A DNA stretch of 36,837 nucleotides from assembly GCA_019510485.1 (NCBI GenBank), contig JAEKKI010000021.1, forward strand, positions 1 to 36,837. The letters run 5' to 3'. A program made the position numbers and the translations under genes. The notes beneath the pieces are model-generated. The model made no database searches. It was not told where the DNA came from and was given only the letters and a program-made list of their open reading frames with translations. Below are positions 15,264 through 23,714 of this stretch, one piece after another (the first letter of the stretch is position 1; each line of letters starts with the position of its first letter). The stretch comes from Catenulisporales bacterium (GTDB taxonomy: Bacteria; Actinomycetota; Actinomycetes; Streptomycetales; Catenulisporaceae).

Positions 15264-15277
15264 ATCAGTATACTGAT
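15264..15277. promoter_or_regulatory. perfect palindrome overlapping a -10 box
   Basis: ATCAGTATACTGAT is a perfect 14-bp palindrome whose centre contains TATACT (15269-15274), a near-ideal -10 hexamer. It sits 15 bases before the NB-ARC gene start. A protein bound here would block the promoter. No convincing -35 is seen. Confidence 0.55.
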
Positions 15278-15291
15278 ATCGAGGAACTTCC

Positions 15292-16314
15292 GTGGGGGTG
15301 GGGATGGCGACGGATTCCGCACGCGGCTCGGAGGGTCGGCCGGACCCCGGGGGGACGGCTTCCATCTTGTCCGGCCGAGCTCAAGATGTGGTGCAGGCGC
15401 GCGACATCAGCGGGGGAGTGCACTTCCACGGGTCGGCGACCGCCTTGCTGCTCAGCCGTCCGCGTCAGCTCCCCGGTGCCATGCCCTTGTTCGTCGGCCG
15501 CCGGCCCGAGCTGGAACGGCTGTGGGCGCTGGTGGAGACCGGGCAGCAGGCCTCGCCCGGCGGGCCGCGCGTGGCGGTCATCGTCGGCACCGCGGGCGCC
15601 GGCAAGACGTCGCTGGCACTCCGCTTCGCCCACGAGGTCCGGTCACGCTTCCCGGACGGCCAACTGTTCATCGACCTCCGCGGATATTCACCCGGCGATC
15701 CGATCTCGCCCGCCGCCGCCCTGGACCGGTTCCTGCGCGCCATGGGGATCCCGGCCCCTGATATCCCGCAGGGCCTGGACGAACGAGCCGAGATTTTCCG
15801 GTCCCTGTCCGCGGACCGGGCGATGCTGATCGTCCTCGACAACGTGGCGACCGCAGGACAAGCACGGGCCCTGCTGCCCGGCAGCGGCGACTCGCTCGTC
15901 CTGGCCACCAGCCGGGGCCGACTGCCCTCGCTCTCCCGGTTCATCCAGACCGCGCGCATCGACGTCGGGCTTTTCGACGCCGAGGAATCGGCCACCCTGT
16001 TGAGCTCGGCTATGAGCGGACATCGCGACGCGGACGGCCCGGCGGTGGCCGAACTCGCCACCTTGTGCGCCGGCCTCCCGCTCGCGCTGCGCATCGCGGC
16101 GGAGCGCGCCATCACCAGGCCGTCGACCCCGCTGCGCGTCCTGATCGACGCGCCGAGTCGGTGTTCGCGTGGTCCTACCGGCATCTGCCCGGGACGGCGG
16201 CGCGGGTCTTCCGGCTCCTCGGCCTGCATCCGGGAGCCGACTTCGGGCTCGACTCCGCCGCGGCGGTCGCCGGGGAGCCTCCGGCGCGTATCCGTGAACA
16301 CCTTGATGCACTGA
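15292..16314 (+). CDS. NB-ARC ATPase, 5' half of a frameshifted NB-ARC-TPR gene
   Basis: The first half of an NB-ARC-TPR signalling protein. GTG 15292 follows GAGGA at good spacing; ATG 15304 is an alternative. An N-terminal tail with QDVVQARDISGGVHFH (residues 31-46) leads to the NB-ARC domain: FVGRRPELERL, P-loop GTAGAGKTS, RFPDGQLFIDLRGYSPG, Walker B MLIVLDNV, ATSRGRL and GLPLALRIAAERA. Homology stops at about 16149 (LRVLID). The remaining codons to 16314 are out of frame and have no family resemblance, while the next frame continues the domain. The full gene would span 15292-17648. It is a probable pseudogene or truncated ATPase unless the shift is a sequencing error or recoded. Confidence 0.72.
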   Translation: MGVGMATDSARGSEGRPDPGGTASILSGRAQDVVQARDISGGVHFHGSATALLLSRPRQLPGAMPLFVGRRPELERLWALVETGQQASPGGPRVAVIVGTAGAGKTSLALRFAHEVRSRFPDGQLFIDLRGYSPGDPISPAAALDRFLRAMGIPAPDIPQGLDERAEIFRSLSADRAMLIVLDNVATAGQARALLPGSGDSLVLATSRGRLPSLSRFIQTARIDVGLFDAEESATLLSSAMSGHRDADGPAVAELATLCAGLPLALRIAAERAITRPSTPLRVLIDAPSRCSRGPTGICPGRRRGSSGSSACIREPTSGSTPPRRSPGSLRRVSVNTLMH

Positions 16315-17648
16315 CCGGTGCTCACCTGCTGGAGTGCATCGTTGCTGAGCGCTTCCGATTCCATGATCTGCTGCGGGGATTCGCCGCTCATTGCGCCGAA
16401 CGCGATGAAGCGGCCGAAGCCAGGGAGGCCGCTGTGCGCCGTGTCGTCGATTTCTATCTGGGTGCGATGGCGCGCGCTGCGGCTCAGGTCTTGGACCTGC
16501 CGCCGCCGGTGCCCATGGCGCCCGAAGCGGACTCCGTCACGCTTCCGGAATTCGGAAGCCGTGAGCAGGCGATCGCGTGGTACGAGTCGGAAAAGGACAC
16601 CATCCTCGCGGTCGGTCGGATGGCGGCGGCACACGGTTTCGACGATGCCTCCTGGCAGCTGCCGGTCGTCGGGGAGCCGTTGTTCGACCTCGGTTGGGAC
16701 CATGCTCTCTGGCTGGAAACGGCTGAGCTGGGTCTGAGCGCCGCGCTGCGCCTGGCTGATCCCGCGGCCGAGGCGGCTGTGCGCTATACGCTCGGAGCCG
16801 CGTGCAAGATGGTCGGCGACTATTCGGGCGCCGTCGAGCACTCTTCACGAGCAGTCGAACTCTTCGAGGTGCTCAACAACCGCCCCGGCATCGCCCAGGC
16901 GGCCAATCGGCTGGCGTTGGCATACTTCAGGCTCCGACGCTTCGAACAGGCGGCTGCCGGCTTCCGGCGCGCGTTGGATTCCCTCGAACCGGGTGAATCC
17001 GACTCCGCTCGTCTGTTCATCGTGGGCAACCTCGCCGACTGCTATTTGGCTCAAGGGGAGGCGGAGGAATCACTGCGGATCTGTGAGCATCTTCCAGCTG
17101 CCGCCGGTGCCGGCCTCGGAGAGCTGCCGCAGTCGATCAAGGTGAACGCGGTGCGACTGGTCAGGGCATACACCGAGCTCGGGGCTTTCGACCGAGCTGA
17201 GGAGTGCGTCGAGACCTACAGCGACCGGCTGACCGGCAACCTGCGTCACAGGATGCTTCTGGCGCACGCCGAGCTGCGGGTACAGCAGGGCCGCCTCACA
17301 GATGCGCTGCGGATTTACGAGTCCTGTATCACTCTGCAGTCCGTGGAAGGTGTACGCGACAGGGCCGAAGCCCTCGACGGGAAGGGGCGCGTCCTTCGAC
17401 TCCTGGGAAACGTGAGCGAGGGACTGCCGTTCCACGTCGACGCCGCCGCGGTGCGCCGCGGTGGTTCGGATACCTTCGAACTCGCGAGAACGCTTTGCTT
17501 CCTCAGCGAGGCATACGAGGAGGCAGCCGATCTGCCGATGGCTGCACAGGCACGGGAAGAGGCGCTGTCTCTACTGACATCGTTCCACGATCCCCGCGCG
17601 AACGAGCTTCGCCGGCGGCTGGAAGCACGCAACCACTCGGAGTCATAG
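16065..17648 (+). CDS. winged-helix and TPR half of the frameshifted NB-ARC-TPR gene
   Basis: The C-terminal half, in the -1 frame relative to the first half. Family-like sequence starts at about 16152 with ESVFAWSYRHLPG and runs through VFRLLGLHPGADFGLDSAAAVAG and RFRFHDLLRGFAAHC (the winged helix closing NB-ARC). TPR-like helices follow, for example YTLGAACKMVGDYSGAVEHS and NRLALAYFRLRRFEQAAAGF. The open frame extends back to 16065, but that part is the shadow of the first half and no ribosome-binding site is visible, so independent translation is doubtful. About 16 residues between GLPLAL and WSY are missing compared with the neighbouring regulator, consistent with an out-of-frame deletion. 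The stop abuts the convergent Mut7-C gene. Confidence 0.7.
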   Translation: MRRPPARAAHRGGARHHQAVDPAARPDRRAESVFAWSYRHLPGTAARVFRLLGLHPGADFGLDSAAAVAGEPPARIREHLDALTGAHLLECIVAERFRFHDLLRGFAAHCAERDEAAEAREAAVRRVVDFYLGAMARAAAQVLDLPPPVPMAPEADSVTLPEFGSREQAIAWYESEKDTILAVGRMAAAHGFDDASWQLPVVGEPLFDLGWDHALWLETAELGLSAALRLADPAAEAAVRYTLGAACKMVGDYSGAVEHSSRAVELFEVLNNRPGIAQAANRLALAYFRLRRFEQAAAGFRRALDSLEPGESDSARLFIVGNLADCYLAQGEAEESLRICEHLPAAAGAGLGELPQSIKVNAVRLVRAYTELGAFDRAEECVETYSDRLTGNLRHRMLLAHAELRVQQGRLTDALRIYESCITLQSVEGVRDRAEALDGKGRVLRLLGNVSEGLPFHVDAAAVRRGGSDTFELARTLCFLSEAYEEAADLPMAAQAREEALSLLTSFHDPRANELRRRLEARNHSES

Positions 17649-18392
17649 TTAGCGGCTCCGCTGTGCCCGCGCTTGTTCCCTCGCCGTCGTGGCGTGCTCC
17701 ACGATCGCATCCAGACTCGCCGAGTGCGCACCGCGCCAGTACGCCTGACCGCAGGACTCGCATACCGCGAACGTGTCGTACGTCTGCATGGTCCCGCTCT
17801 GCAACCGCTCCCGCATCTGCTCCTTCGCCACCGGACGCAGCTCACCGTTGCAAGCCGTGCAGCGCGTCCACGGCGCCAACACCGGCTCGAACCGCGCCAA
17901 CACCTCGTCGAGCTGCTCGGCCGGCTTGGTGCTGTAGACGTACGCGCCGGCGAACAGCTCGCGCCGGTGCAGCAGCCCGCGGTCCCGGGACAGCATCACC
18001 CGGTGCTCCGCCGCCGACCGGGCCGCCAGCGCCGCGTCGCCGATGTCAGGGGTCTCGTACGCGGCGTCGACGCCGAGCAGCCGCAGCCGGCGGGCGAGGG
18101 TGCCGAGGTGGACGTCGAGCAGGAACCGCAGCGGCCCGTCGACGCGCTGCGGGGCGGTGAACGCCCGGACCTCGACCTGCTCCCCGGCGGCCGGGACATG
18201 CCCGGGCCCGGCGCTCCGGCCGTCCACCAGCAGCGCGCCCACCTCGGTCAGCGGCACGCCGAGGGACTCCACGACGTGGCCCAGGCTGGAGGAGCCGTCG
18301 GTCTCGACCACCGCGCCGCCGACCCGGTTCGGGGCCGAGACGAACAGGTGCAGGCCGGGATCGAAGGTGATCGTGATGTCCGCTTTCGCCAC
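17649..18392 (-). CDS. Mut7-C RNase domain protein with N-terminal ubiquitin-like domain
   Basis: A 247-residue protein with a beta-grasp ubiquitin-like domain at about 1-80 (ITITFDPGLHLFV to GEQVEVRAF) and a Mut7-C domain after it. The Mut7-C part shows RFLLDVHLGTLARRLRLLGVDAAYE and RVMLSRDRGLLHR, a PIN-like nuclease fold with conserved acidic residues. It ends in a zinc ribbon (CTAC...CESC) typical of the family. A role in RNA processing or degradation is presumed from the eukaryotic Mut-7 relationship. GTG 18392 is chosen at the domain start; no clear ribosome-binding site precedes it. Its stop directly abuts the stop of the convergent split gene, with no space for a terminator. Confidence 0.88.
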   Translation of the reverse strand: MAKADITITFDPGLHLFVSAPNRVGGAVVETDGSSSLGHVVESLGVPLTEVGALLVDGRSAGPGHVPAAGEQVEVRAFTAPQRVDGPLRFLLDVHLGTLARRLRLLGVDAAYETPDIGDAALAARSAAEHRVMLSRDRGLLHRRELFAGAYVYSTKPAEQLDEVLARFEPVLAPWTRCTACNGELRPVAKEQMRERLQSGTMQTYDTFAVCESCGQAYWRGAHSASLDAIVEHATTAREQARAQRSR

Positions 18393-18557
18393 GGGGCCAG
18401 CATGCCAGGCATCGTGATCAGCGGACCACTCGGTTTGCGGCCCGGCCCGGCATCTCTCACTCTCCCCCTGCGCATCACCCGTTCGGACACCCCGGATGCG
18501 GCGCCCGCGCCATTGGGCCACTGTGGACCGGGTATGCACCGTCCCGGGAGGCAAACC

Positions 18558-18782
18558 ATGAGCAACGAGCACACCTACCGCGTGACCGAGATCGTCGGCT
18601 CCTCGACCGAGGGCGTCGACGCGGCGATCCGCAACGCCCTCAAGCGCGCCGGCGCCACGCTGCGCAACCTGGACTGGTTCGAGGTGACCCAGATCCGCGG
18701 ACACATGGTGGACGGCGAGATCGGGCACTTCCAGGTCGGCCTGAAGGTCGGCTTCCAGTTGGAGGAACCAGAGACGGATTAG
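18558..18782 (+). CDS. dodecin family flavin-binding protein
   Basis: A 74-residue dodecin, a small protein that assembles into a hollow dodecamer and stores or buffers flavins. The whole family pattern is present: YRVTEIVGSSTEGVDAAIRNAL, then LRNLDWFEVTQIRGH with Trp40 as the expected isoalloxazine-stacking residue, and HFQVGLKVGFQL with Gln59 in the flavin-contact position. ATG 18558 follows GGGAGG. It is divergent from the Mut7-C gene and 122 bases before a DUF1023 hydrolase; no operon partner is evident. Confidence 0.95.
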   Translation: MSNEHTYRVTEIVGSSTEGVDAAIRNALKRAGATLRNLDWFEVTQIRGHMVDGEIGHFQVGLKVGFQLEEPETD

Positions 18783-18904
18783 GCCGCTCGATGAATCTCG
18801 CGACCGTCGCGCTACCCGCAGTGGGTACTTCTGCCCTCGTGCCCTGACATAACAGCGCGCCATCCTGTGCCACGACGCTCCGTCCACCGACGAGGAGGCA
18901 CGCC

Positions 18905-20335
18905 GTGGCGCAGGATTCTGGCTTCTTCACCATCGACCTGAAACTCGTCGGAACGGCCGTGTCCGACCTGGAAGGCCTCATCAGCTCCGGCTCGAACGTG
19001 GTCGGGAACGTCAGCTCACTGCTGCTGGACGCCGGCTCCTTCGCCCAGATCGGCTCGCTCGTCGGCAGCGCGAACAGCGAGCTGCACAGCACGCTGATGG
19101 ACTCCCTGACCCGGAGCATGCAGCTGCTCGGCGGTCTCAACGGCGCGGTGCAGTGCAGCGCGAGCGACTACGCCGCATTGGACTCGCTGGTCTCGGACAG
19201 CTTCGGCGGCCAGACGCAGACGACGCCGACGGTCCCGGCGCGCGGCACCGATCCGGTCGCGGTGAAGCAGTGGTGGACCAGTTTGACCGACGATCAGCGC
19301 AGGCAACTGCTCGCGACGGACTCGACCGAGATCGGCGCGCTGGACGGCGTTCCCGCCGCGGAACGCGACATCGCCAACCGGGCCGCGCTGTCCGACCTCC
19401 GGCAACGGACGCAACAGCAGCTCACTGATGTGAAGAACACGCCGGTGTCGCCATTTGACGGGGATTCGATCGAGTATCTGATGCGGCAGAAGCAGATCGA
19501 CGCCCTCCAGACCAAGCTCGACGGCATCGACGAACTTCAGAAAGTGCTGCGTCCCACCGACGGCACCACCCCGCCGAAGTACCTGCTCGAACTCGACACC
19601 AAGGGCGTCGGCCACGCGATCGTCGCCAGCAACAACCCCGATACCGCGGACAACGTCGTGACAGTGGTCCCCGGTGTCGGCACCGACCTGTCGGCCAACC
19701 ACGTCCACGAGTACACCGCCACGGCGGACAGCGTCGTGGCATCCGCGCACGCCGCTGACGCGTCGCAGACGACATCGGCGGTCGCGTGGATGGACTACGA
19801 CGCACCGGCGACCGTCCCGGGCGCGCTGTTCTCCAGCCCCGCCATCGCCGGCGGCCCGGTGCTCGACCACTTCCAGCAGGGTTTGTACGCCACGCACGAT
19901 CCCGGCGACCCGATCCACACGACGGTGATCGGCCACAGCTATGGCACGACGCTCGTCGGCGAGGCGACCCAGGCTCCCGGCGGCCTGCGCGCCGACGACG
20001 TGGTCCTGGCCGCGAGCCCCGGCACCGATGTGGACAACGCGGCGGCGATGCACACCCCGGGCGGCGCGGGCCACGTGTGGGCGACGCGGGACAAGCACGA
20101 CCCGATCGTGTGGGCCGAGGGATTCCACGACACGGATCCGGTCAGCCCGACTTTCGGCGCGCACGTCTTCGACGCGGGGGAGGGCCCGACGGGCTTCCTG
20201 GCGGCGCACTCGTACTACCTCGATCCGTCGTCGCCGGCGATGGCGAACTTCGGGCGGATCGCGACGGGGCACTATGGGGAGGTGACGGCTCCGGCGCCGG
20301 TGGAGGAGCCGGTGATCCCGTTCATGGGGCATTGA
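18905..20335 (+). CDS. DUF1023 alpha/beta hydrolase with helical N-terminal domain
   Basis: A 476-residue protein. The first 100 or so residues are helical and rich in Ser, Leu and Val (LISSGSNVVGNVSSLLLDAG; DSLTRSMQLLGGL), a WXG100/ESX-like layout without an obvious WxG. The second half is a DUF1023 alpha/beta hydrolase with VVPGVGTDL, the nucleophile elbow GHSYGT (Ser345), KHDPIVW for the acid and AAHSYY for the His. No signal peptide is visible. The substrate is unknown; related actinomycete proteins are annotated only as hydrolases, and an ESX-type secreted enzyme is possible. GTG 18905 follows GAGGAGG. The 3' end overlaps the convergent NACHT gene by 14 bases. Confidence 0.9.
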   Translation: MAQDSGFFTIDLKLVGTAVSDLEGLISSGSNVVGNVSSLLLDAGSFAQIGSLVGSANSELHSTLMDSLTRSMQLLGGLNGAVQCSASDYAALDSLVSDSFGGQTQTTPTVPARGTDPVAVKQWWTSLTDDQRRQLLATDSTEIGALDGVPAAERDIANRAALSDLRQRTQQQLTDVKNTPVSPFDGDSIEYLMRQKQIDALQTKLDGIDELQKVLRPTDGTTPPKYLLELDTKGVGHAIVASNNPDTADNVVTVVPGVGTDLSANHVHEYTATADSVVASAHAADASQTTSAVAWMDYDAPATVPGALFSSPAIAGGPVLDHFQQGLYATHDPGDPIHTTVIGHSYGTTLVGEATQAPGGLRADDVVLAASPGTDVDNAAAMHTPGGAGHVWATRDKHDPIVWAEGFHDTDPVSPTFGAHVFDAGEGPTGFLAAHSYYLDPSSPAMANFGRIATGHYGEVTAPAPVEEPVIPFMGH

Positions 20336-23300
20336 GGTCGGGCGGGAATTCGTCGGGGAACAGTTCGTGGAGGCGGTCGAAGAGGCGCTGGACGCTTGGA
20401 TCGGTGAGACGAGTAGCCAGATACGGCAGTTCGCCGAGTGGGGCGATCTCCTGGCCTGACACCCGCCCCAGTTCCGATCCGGCGAGAATCACAGTAAGCG
20501 CGGGTATGACCATGGGATGATCCTCCATCACGTACCTGCCCTGGCAATCCTGGGCCAGCAGCACGTTGATGAGATCGACGTAAGGCGCCGCGCCGCTGTT
20601 ATCAGGCGCCATCAACGCCGAAAGAAGGACGTTGGTTTCGCTGGCGGGATTGTCTCCGAGCACGTAGAAGTTGTTCGCCTTGGCGGACCTTGCTCTGATC
20701 GGCCACAAGTCGTGGGCCATTACATCGTCTCGGACGTCCGCGATGAAGTGAGTCTTCCTGATAGCGCTGACGCGCTCGTTAAGGAAGTTGTCGGGGTAGC
20801 TCGTGGAGCCCGGCGGCATGTCGAAGGTCCATCGCAGGTCAGGCGCCGATATGGAATCCGCTTCGCGGCTCGGTCTCAGGACGATTTCGCGGCGATCGCC
20901 GAGCCAACCGCGTTCGATGTCGAGACGTTCGACGAGGCCGTCCCATCCCGCCGAGTGCAGCATCGACTGCCACAATCCGGCATGCCGATGCCACTCTCGC
21001 ACGGGCTCCTCACCGGCGTTCGCGAAGAGCCGGGACGCCGACAACTTCCCATTGGCCACCGTCGCGAGGAGTACCAGATTCGCGCTCCAGGCCGCGTGCC
21101 GCTCCACCACGTTCGCCTGTCGTGGCGTGTATGCCGCGAAAGCGGACTCGGTTCGCGGCAGCAGCGCGGAATCATGTAGCGCGACAAGGATCTCAGCCAT
21201 GGCTCGGCGACATGCCGGTGCGTGCCGTGCCAGGCAGCTGTCGAGGAATTCGACGATCGGCTCTCGCGCCGCGAGGCACTCGAAGGACAGCACGGCGTGC
21301 AGCATGGCGTCGTCCACAGTGCGTCGCGGCGCGTCAGTCGTCAGACGCGCGAGTTCTCTGGCAACGAGGCGGGCGATCAAGTACTCGTTGAAGGTGGCGT
21401 GCAGGAACTCGTAGGTGTGGGACACGCGGCCGTCCCAGGTCGCCCTGGCGTCGTGGATGAAGAAGAACCGGCCGACGGCTCGCTGGCCCGGCGTCAGCGG
21501 CGCGCGCAGACCGCGTTGGTTCGGGAGCGCGTCGAGTTTGAGGGCGAGGAAGTCGGCGGTGAGATCGCCTTCCTCGACCCACTGCGACCGGCGGTTGAAC
21601 ATGGCGAAAGCGATGAACGAAAGCCGTTCGAGTTCTCGCTCTACGCGGGCGTCCAGGTCAGTTGTGTCGCCATCCTTTGAGAGTTCTCGGCGCGCGAACT
21701 CGGTGAGGAGCTGTTCGTACACGTCGATCGGATCCAGCGCCGTGAGATTCGTGAGTCCGTTCTCGGTTGAGGCGCCGTAGAGCGCCAGCATGAGCAGCAG
21801 CAGCGGTTGTTCGGCCAGCTCGCGGTAGCGAAGAGCGCATTCCAGCCGCATCGGCTGCAGACCATGGTGTTTTAAGGTGTCGGCGTTGCCGCGATTCCAC
21901 ACTCCTATCCAGGTGCGGATCTGTGCTTCGTCGAACGGTTCCAGACGGAGCACCGGCGTCGACGGCGGCAGCGTGGCGCAATCGGCCACAGCGGTACGGC
22001 TCGTGACGAGCACGGCGACCGGCCGGCCCTGGTCCGCCTCGCGTTCCTGGAATCGGCGGACCTTCTGGAGGAAGTCTGTGCGGGTCACTCCGGTCGCTTG
22101 CAACAGCTCGTCGAATCCGTCGAGCAGTACGACGGGAATGGCGCCGGCCGCTGCGTCCACGAACCGTGGCCACTGCACGGTTTCGCCGGTGGCCAGCTGG
22201 ACGGCCGCCTCGATCTGCTCCTGCAGATCGGCGTCGGCGTCGACGGCGCGCAGTTCGACCCGCACCGGTAGGTATTGCTCCTCCGGGAGGCGAGCCGCGA
22301 GCACGCGGGTGAGCACTGATTTGCCCGATCCCGGTTGGCCGAGGATCAGCAGCGGAGAAATCAGAGCGACGGGGGAGACCAGGTGTGCGGCCAGGAAGCG
22401 GACCAGCCCGTCGGATGTCGGCTGATCCCTCCACCAGTGCTCCTCGCCGACTGTGTGGTCCCGATAGGCGAACTGGAAGCGGTGGTCGATGTAGCCCTCG
22501 GCAAGGCTGGGGATGGTCAGGCCGGTGTCGTTCTCACCGCTGGGCACGATCGGCTTGGCGAGCGTGGCACGGTAGGCGCGACTCAGAGCACCGCGTCGAT
22601 CGGACGAAACAGCGTTCCGCGTCAAGGTCAGGAGGTCCTCCAAGCCGGCCAAGCCGGTCAGCACGTCGTCTCGGACCTCTTGCTGCGCGCACAGGGTCAG
22701 CCACACCCGGAACTCGGTGCTCACCGCCGCCAGATGCCGTAGTCGCTCTTCGTACGCCTCAAGTGCCAGACCTGGCACCTCGTCGAGGACCAGCGTGGTG
22801 AGCTGCCCACGTCGCGTCTCGTCGAGCGAATCCCACGGCGCGAGCCCTTGGAGGTAGACGTGAGTACTCGCGGCCAGCTTCTCGTAGTAGCTCGCCACCG
22901 GGTCGATGCTGACCGCGTGTGGTTCCGCGATCGGCACGTACGCGAGAGCGATCACCAGTTGCGGCCATCCGACGCCCGGGGCCATGCCGATGCTGAGCGC
23001 GGCTTGCTCATCGGCGCCCAACCCCGGCACGGGGTCGATTCCGAGCCGCTCGCCCACCTCGTCGAGAGCTTGGAAGAAGGCCGTGATGACCAGCACCGAG
23101 TGTGCCGCGTAGACGCGTTCGCGGTGCGTCAACCCGCTCAGCCCGCGCAGCCGTTCCCCGAGGCTCCTCAGCACTTTCGAACCGAGATCCACCGCCTCGC
23201 GCCGGATCTCGATGAGTTCGAAGTGACCGCTGGCCGCGACTGCTCCGCTGGTGATCGTGTCAGCGAGGGCGACGAGGCGGCTCTCCTTCTCACCGAGCAG

Positions 23301-23336
23301 TCGCAGCGCGTTCGCATAGGTCATCGATCGGCGCAT
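20322..23336 (-). CDS. NACHT domain NTPase, possible antiphage NLR-like protein
   Basis: A protein of about 1004 residues with an N-terminal helical domain (TYANALRLLGEKESRLVALA; HRERVYAAHSVLVITAFFQAL), reminiscent of NACHT-associated N-terminal helical domains, and a NACHT NTPase core. The P-loop is LILGQPGSGKSVLTRVLA and Walker B is PVVLLDGFDELL. ALYRELAEQPLLLLMLALYG and TYEFLHATFNEYLIARLVA are typical winged-helix/NACHT-associated segments. The C-terminal region has no recognised repeats or effector domain. Bacterial NACHT proteins include antiviral NLR-like systems, so defence is a reasonable guess but not shown. ATG 23336 is chosen at the start of the conserved helical domain; ATG 23390 is in frame and equally possible, and neither has a strong ribosome-binding site. 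Confidence 0.88.
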   Translation of the reverse strand: MRRSMTYANALRLLGEKESRLVALADTITSGAVAASGHFELIEIRREAVDLGSKVLRSLGERLRGLSGLTHRERVYAAHSVLVITAFFQALDEVGERLGIDPVPGLGADEQAALSIGMAPGVGWPQLVIALAYVPIAEPHAVSIDPVASYYEKLAASTHVYLQGLAPWDSLDETRRGQLTTLVLDEVPGLALEAYEERLRHLAAVSTEFRVWLTLCAQQEVRDDVLTGLAGLEDLLTLTRNAVSSDRRGALSRAYRATLAKPIVPSGENDTGLTIPSLAEGYIDHRFQFAYRDHTVGEEHWWRDQPTSDGLVRFLAAHLVSPVALISPLLILGQPGSGKSVLTRVLAARLPEEQYLPVRVELRAVDADADLQEQIEAAVQLATGETVQWPRFVDAAAGAIPVVLLDGFDELLQATGVTRTDFLQKVRRFQEREADQGRPVAVLVTSRTAVADCATLPPSTPVLRLEPFDEAQIRTWIGVWNRGNADTLKHHGLQPMRLECALRYRELAEQPLLLLMLALYGASTENGLTNLTALDPIDVYEQLLTEFARRELSKDGDTTDLDARVERELERLSFIAFAMFNRRSQWVEEGDLTADFLALKLDALPNQRGLRAPLTPGQRAVGRFFFIHDARATWDGRVSHTYEFLHATFNEYLIARLVARELARLTTDAPRRTVDDAMLHAVLSFECLAAREPIVEFLDSCLARHAPACRRAMAEILVALHDSALLPRTESAFAAYTPRQANVVERHAAWSANLVLLATVANGKLSASRLFANAGEEPVREWHRHAGLWQSMLHSAGWDGLVERLDIERGWLGDRREIVLRPSREADSISAPDLRWTFDMPPGSTSYPDNFLNERVSAIRKTHFIADVRDDVMAHDLWPIRARSAKANNFYVLGDNPASETNVLLSALMAPDNSGAAPYVDLINVLLAQDCQGRYVMEDHPMVIPALTVILAGSELGRVSGQEIAPLGELPYLATRLTDPSVQRLFDRLHELFPDEFPPDLNAP

Positions 23337-23390
23337 GGACGCCCGCCGCCCTCCCGCGATGTGAATCAGGACTCTCCTATCATCGGACAT

Positions 23391-23714
23391 GCGCCCGCCG
23401 TCAGGGCGGGGAAACGACCGACTGCCGCACCCTATTGGCGCGGCAGCCGACCCCCGGACCCATCTACTCGAACTCCCCGCCACGCGGGGAAAGATCGCCT
23501 ACAGTGATGGCCACGCGCTGCTCAGGGCGACCGGCTTGCTCGGCGCAGTCGGCACCGACGAGGGCGCGGGCGCCGACCGCGAGCGAGCCGAGGACGGAGC
23601 GGCGGGAGGAACGAGTGTCCTTTGCTCGAAGACGGAGGGTGGAACCGGTGCCCCCCGCGCCGAGAGCACACGGCGCGGGCCGATATGAAGAGCCGAATCC
23701 AGTGATTCAGGACG
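23391..23714. other. 324-bp non-coding region with several hairpins
   Basis: No convincing gene lies between the NACHT start and the dehydratase stop. The open frame across it has Arg/Gly/Ala-rich composition typical of a shadow. Visible structure includes CTGCCGC/GCGGCAG (23422-23428 with 23440-23446), CCCCGC/GCGGGG at about 23475-23489 and CCCGCGCCG/CGGCGCGGG (23654-23679). Two hairpins are each followed by a GCGGGGAAA sequence (about 23394-23414 and 23472-23492). It probably holds the dehydratase operon terminator and the NACHT promoter; a small RNA is possible. Confidence 0.5.
23654..23679 (-). terminator. hairpin after the dehydratase operon
   Basis: CCCGCGCCG and CGGCGCGGG form a 9-bp stem with an 8-base loop, 36 bases past the dehydratase stop on the minus strand. 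There is no T tract; the assignment rests on position and stem strength. Confidence 0.45.

Noticed and set aside
16135..16165. Programmed -1 frameshift in the NB-ARC gene
   Set aside because: No slippery heptamer or downstream pseudoknot is evident, and residues are missing at the junction, which favours a deletion.
23472..23492. CRISPR-like palindrome (CTCCCCGCC...GCGGGGAAAG)
   Set aside because: It resembles a type I-E repeat, but there is no array: no regular spacing, no exact second copy and no cas genes.
23389..23688. 99-codon plus-strand ORF in the gap before the NACHT gene
   Set aside because: No ribosome-binding site, Arg/Gly/Ala-rich composition, overlap with hairpins; more likely non-coding.
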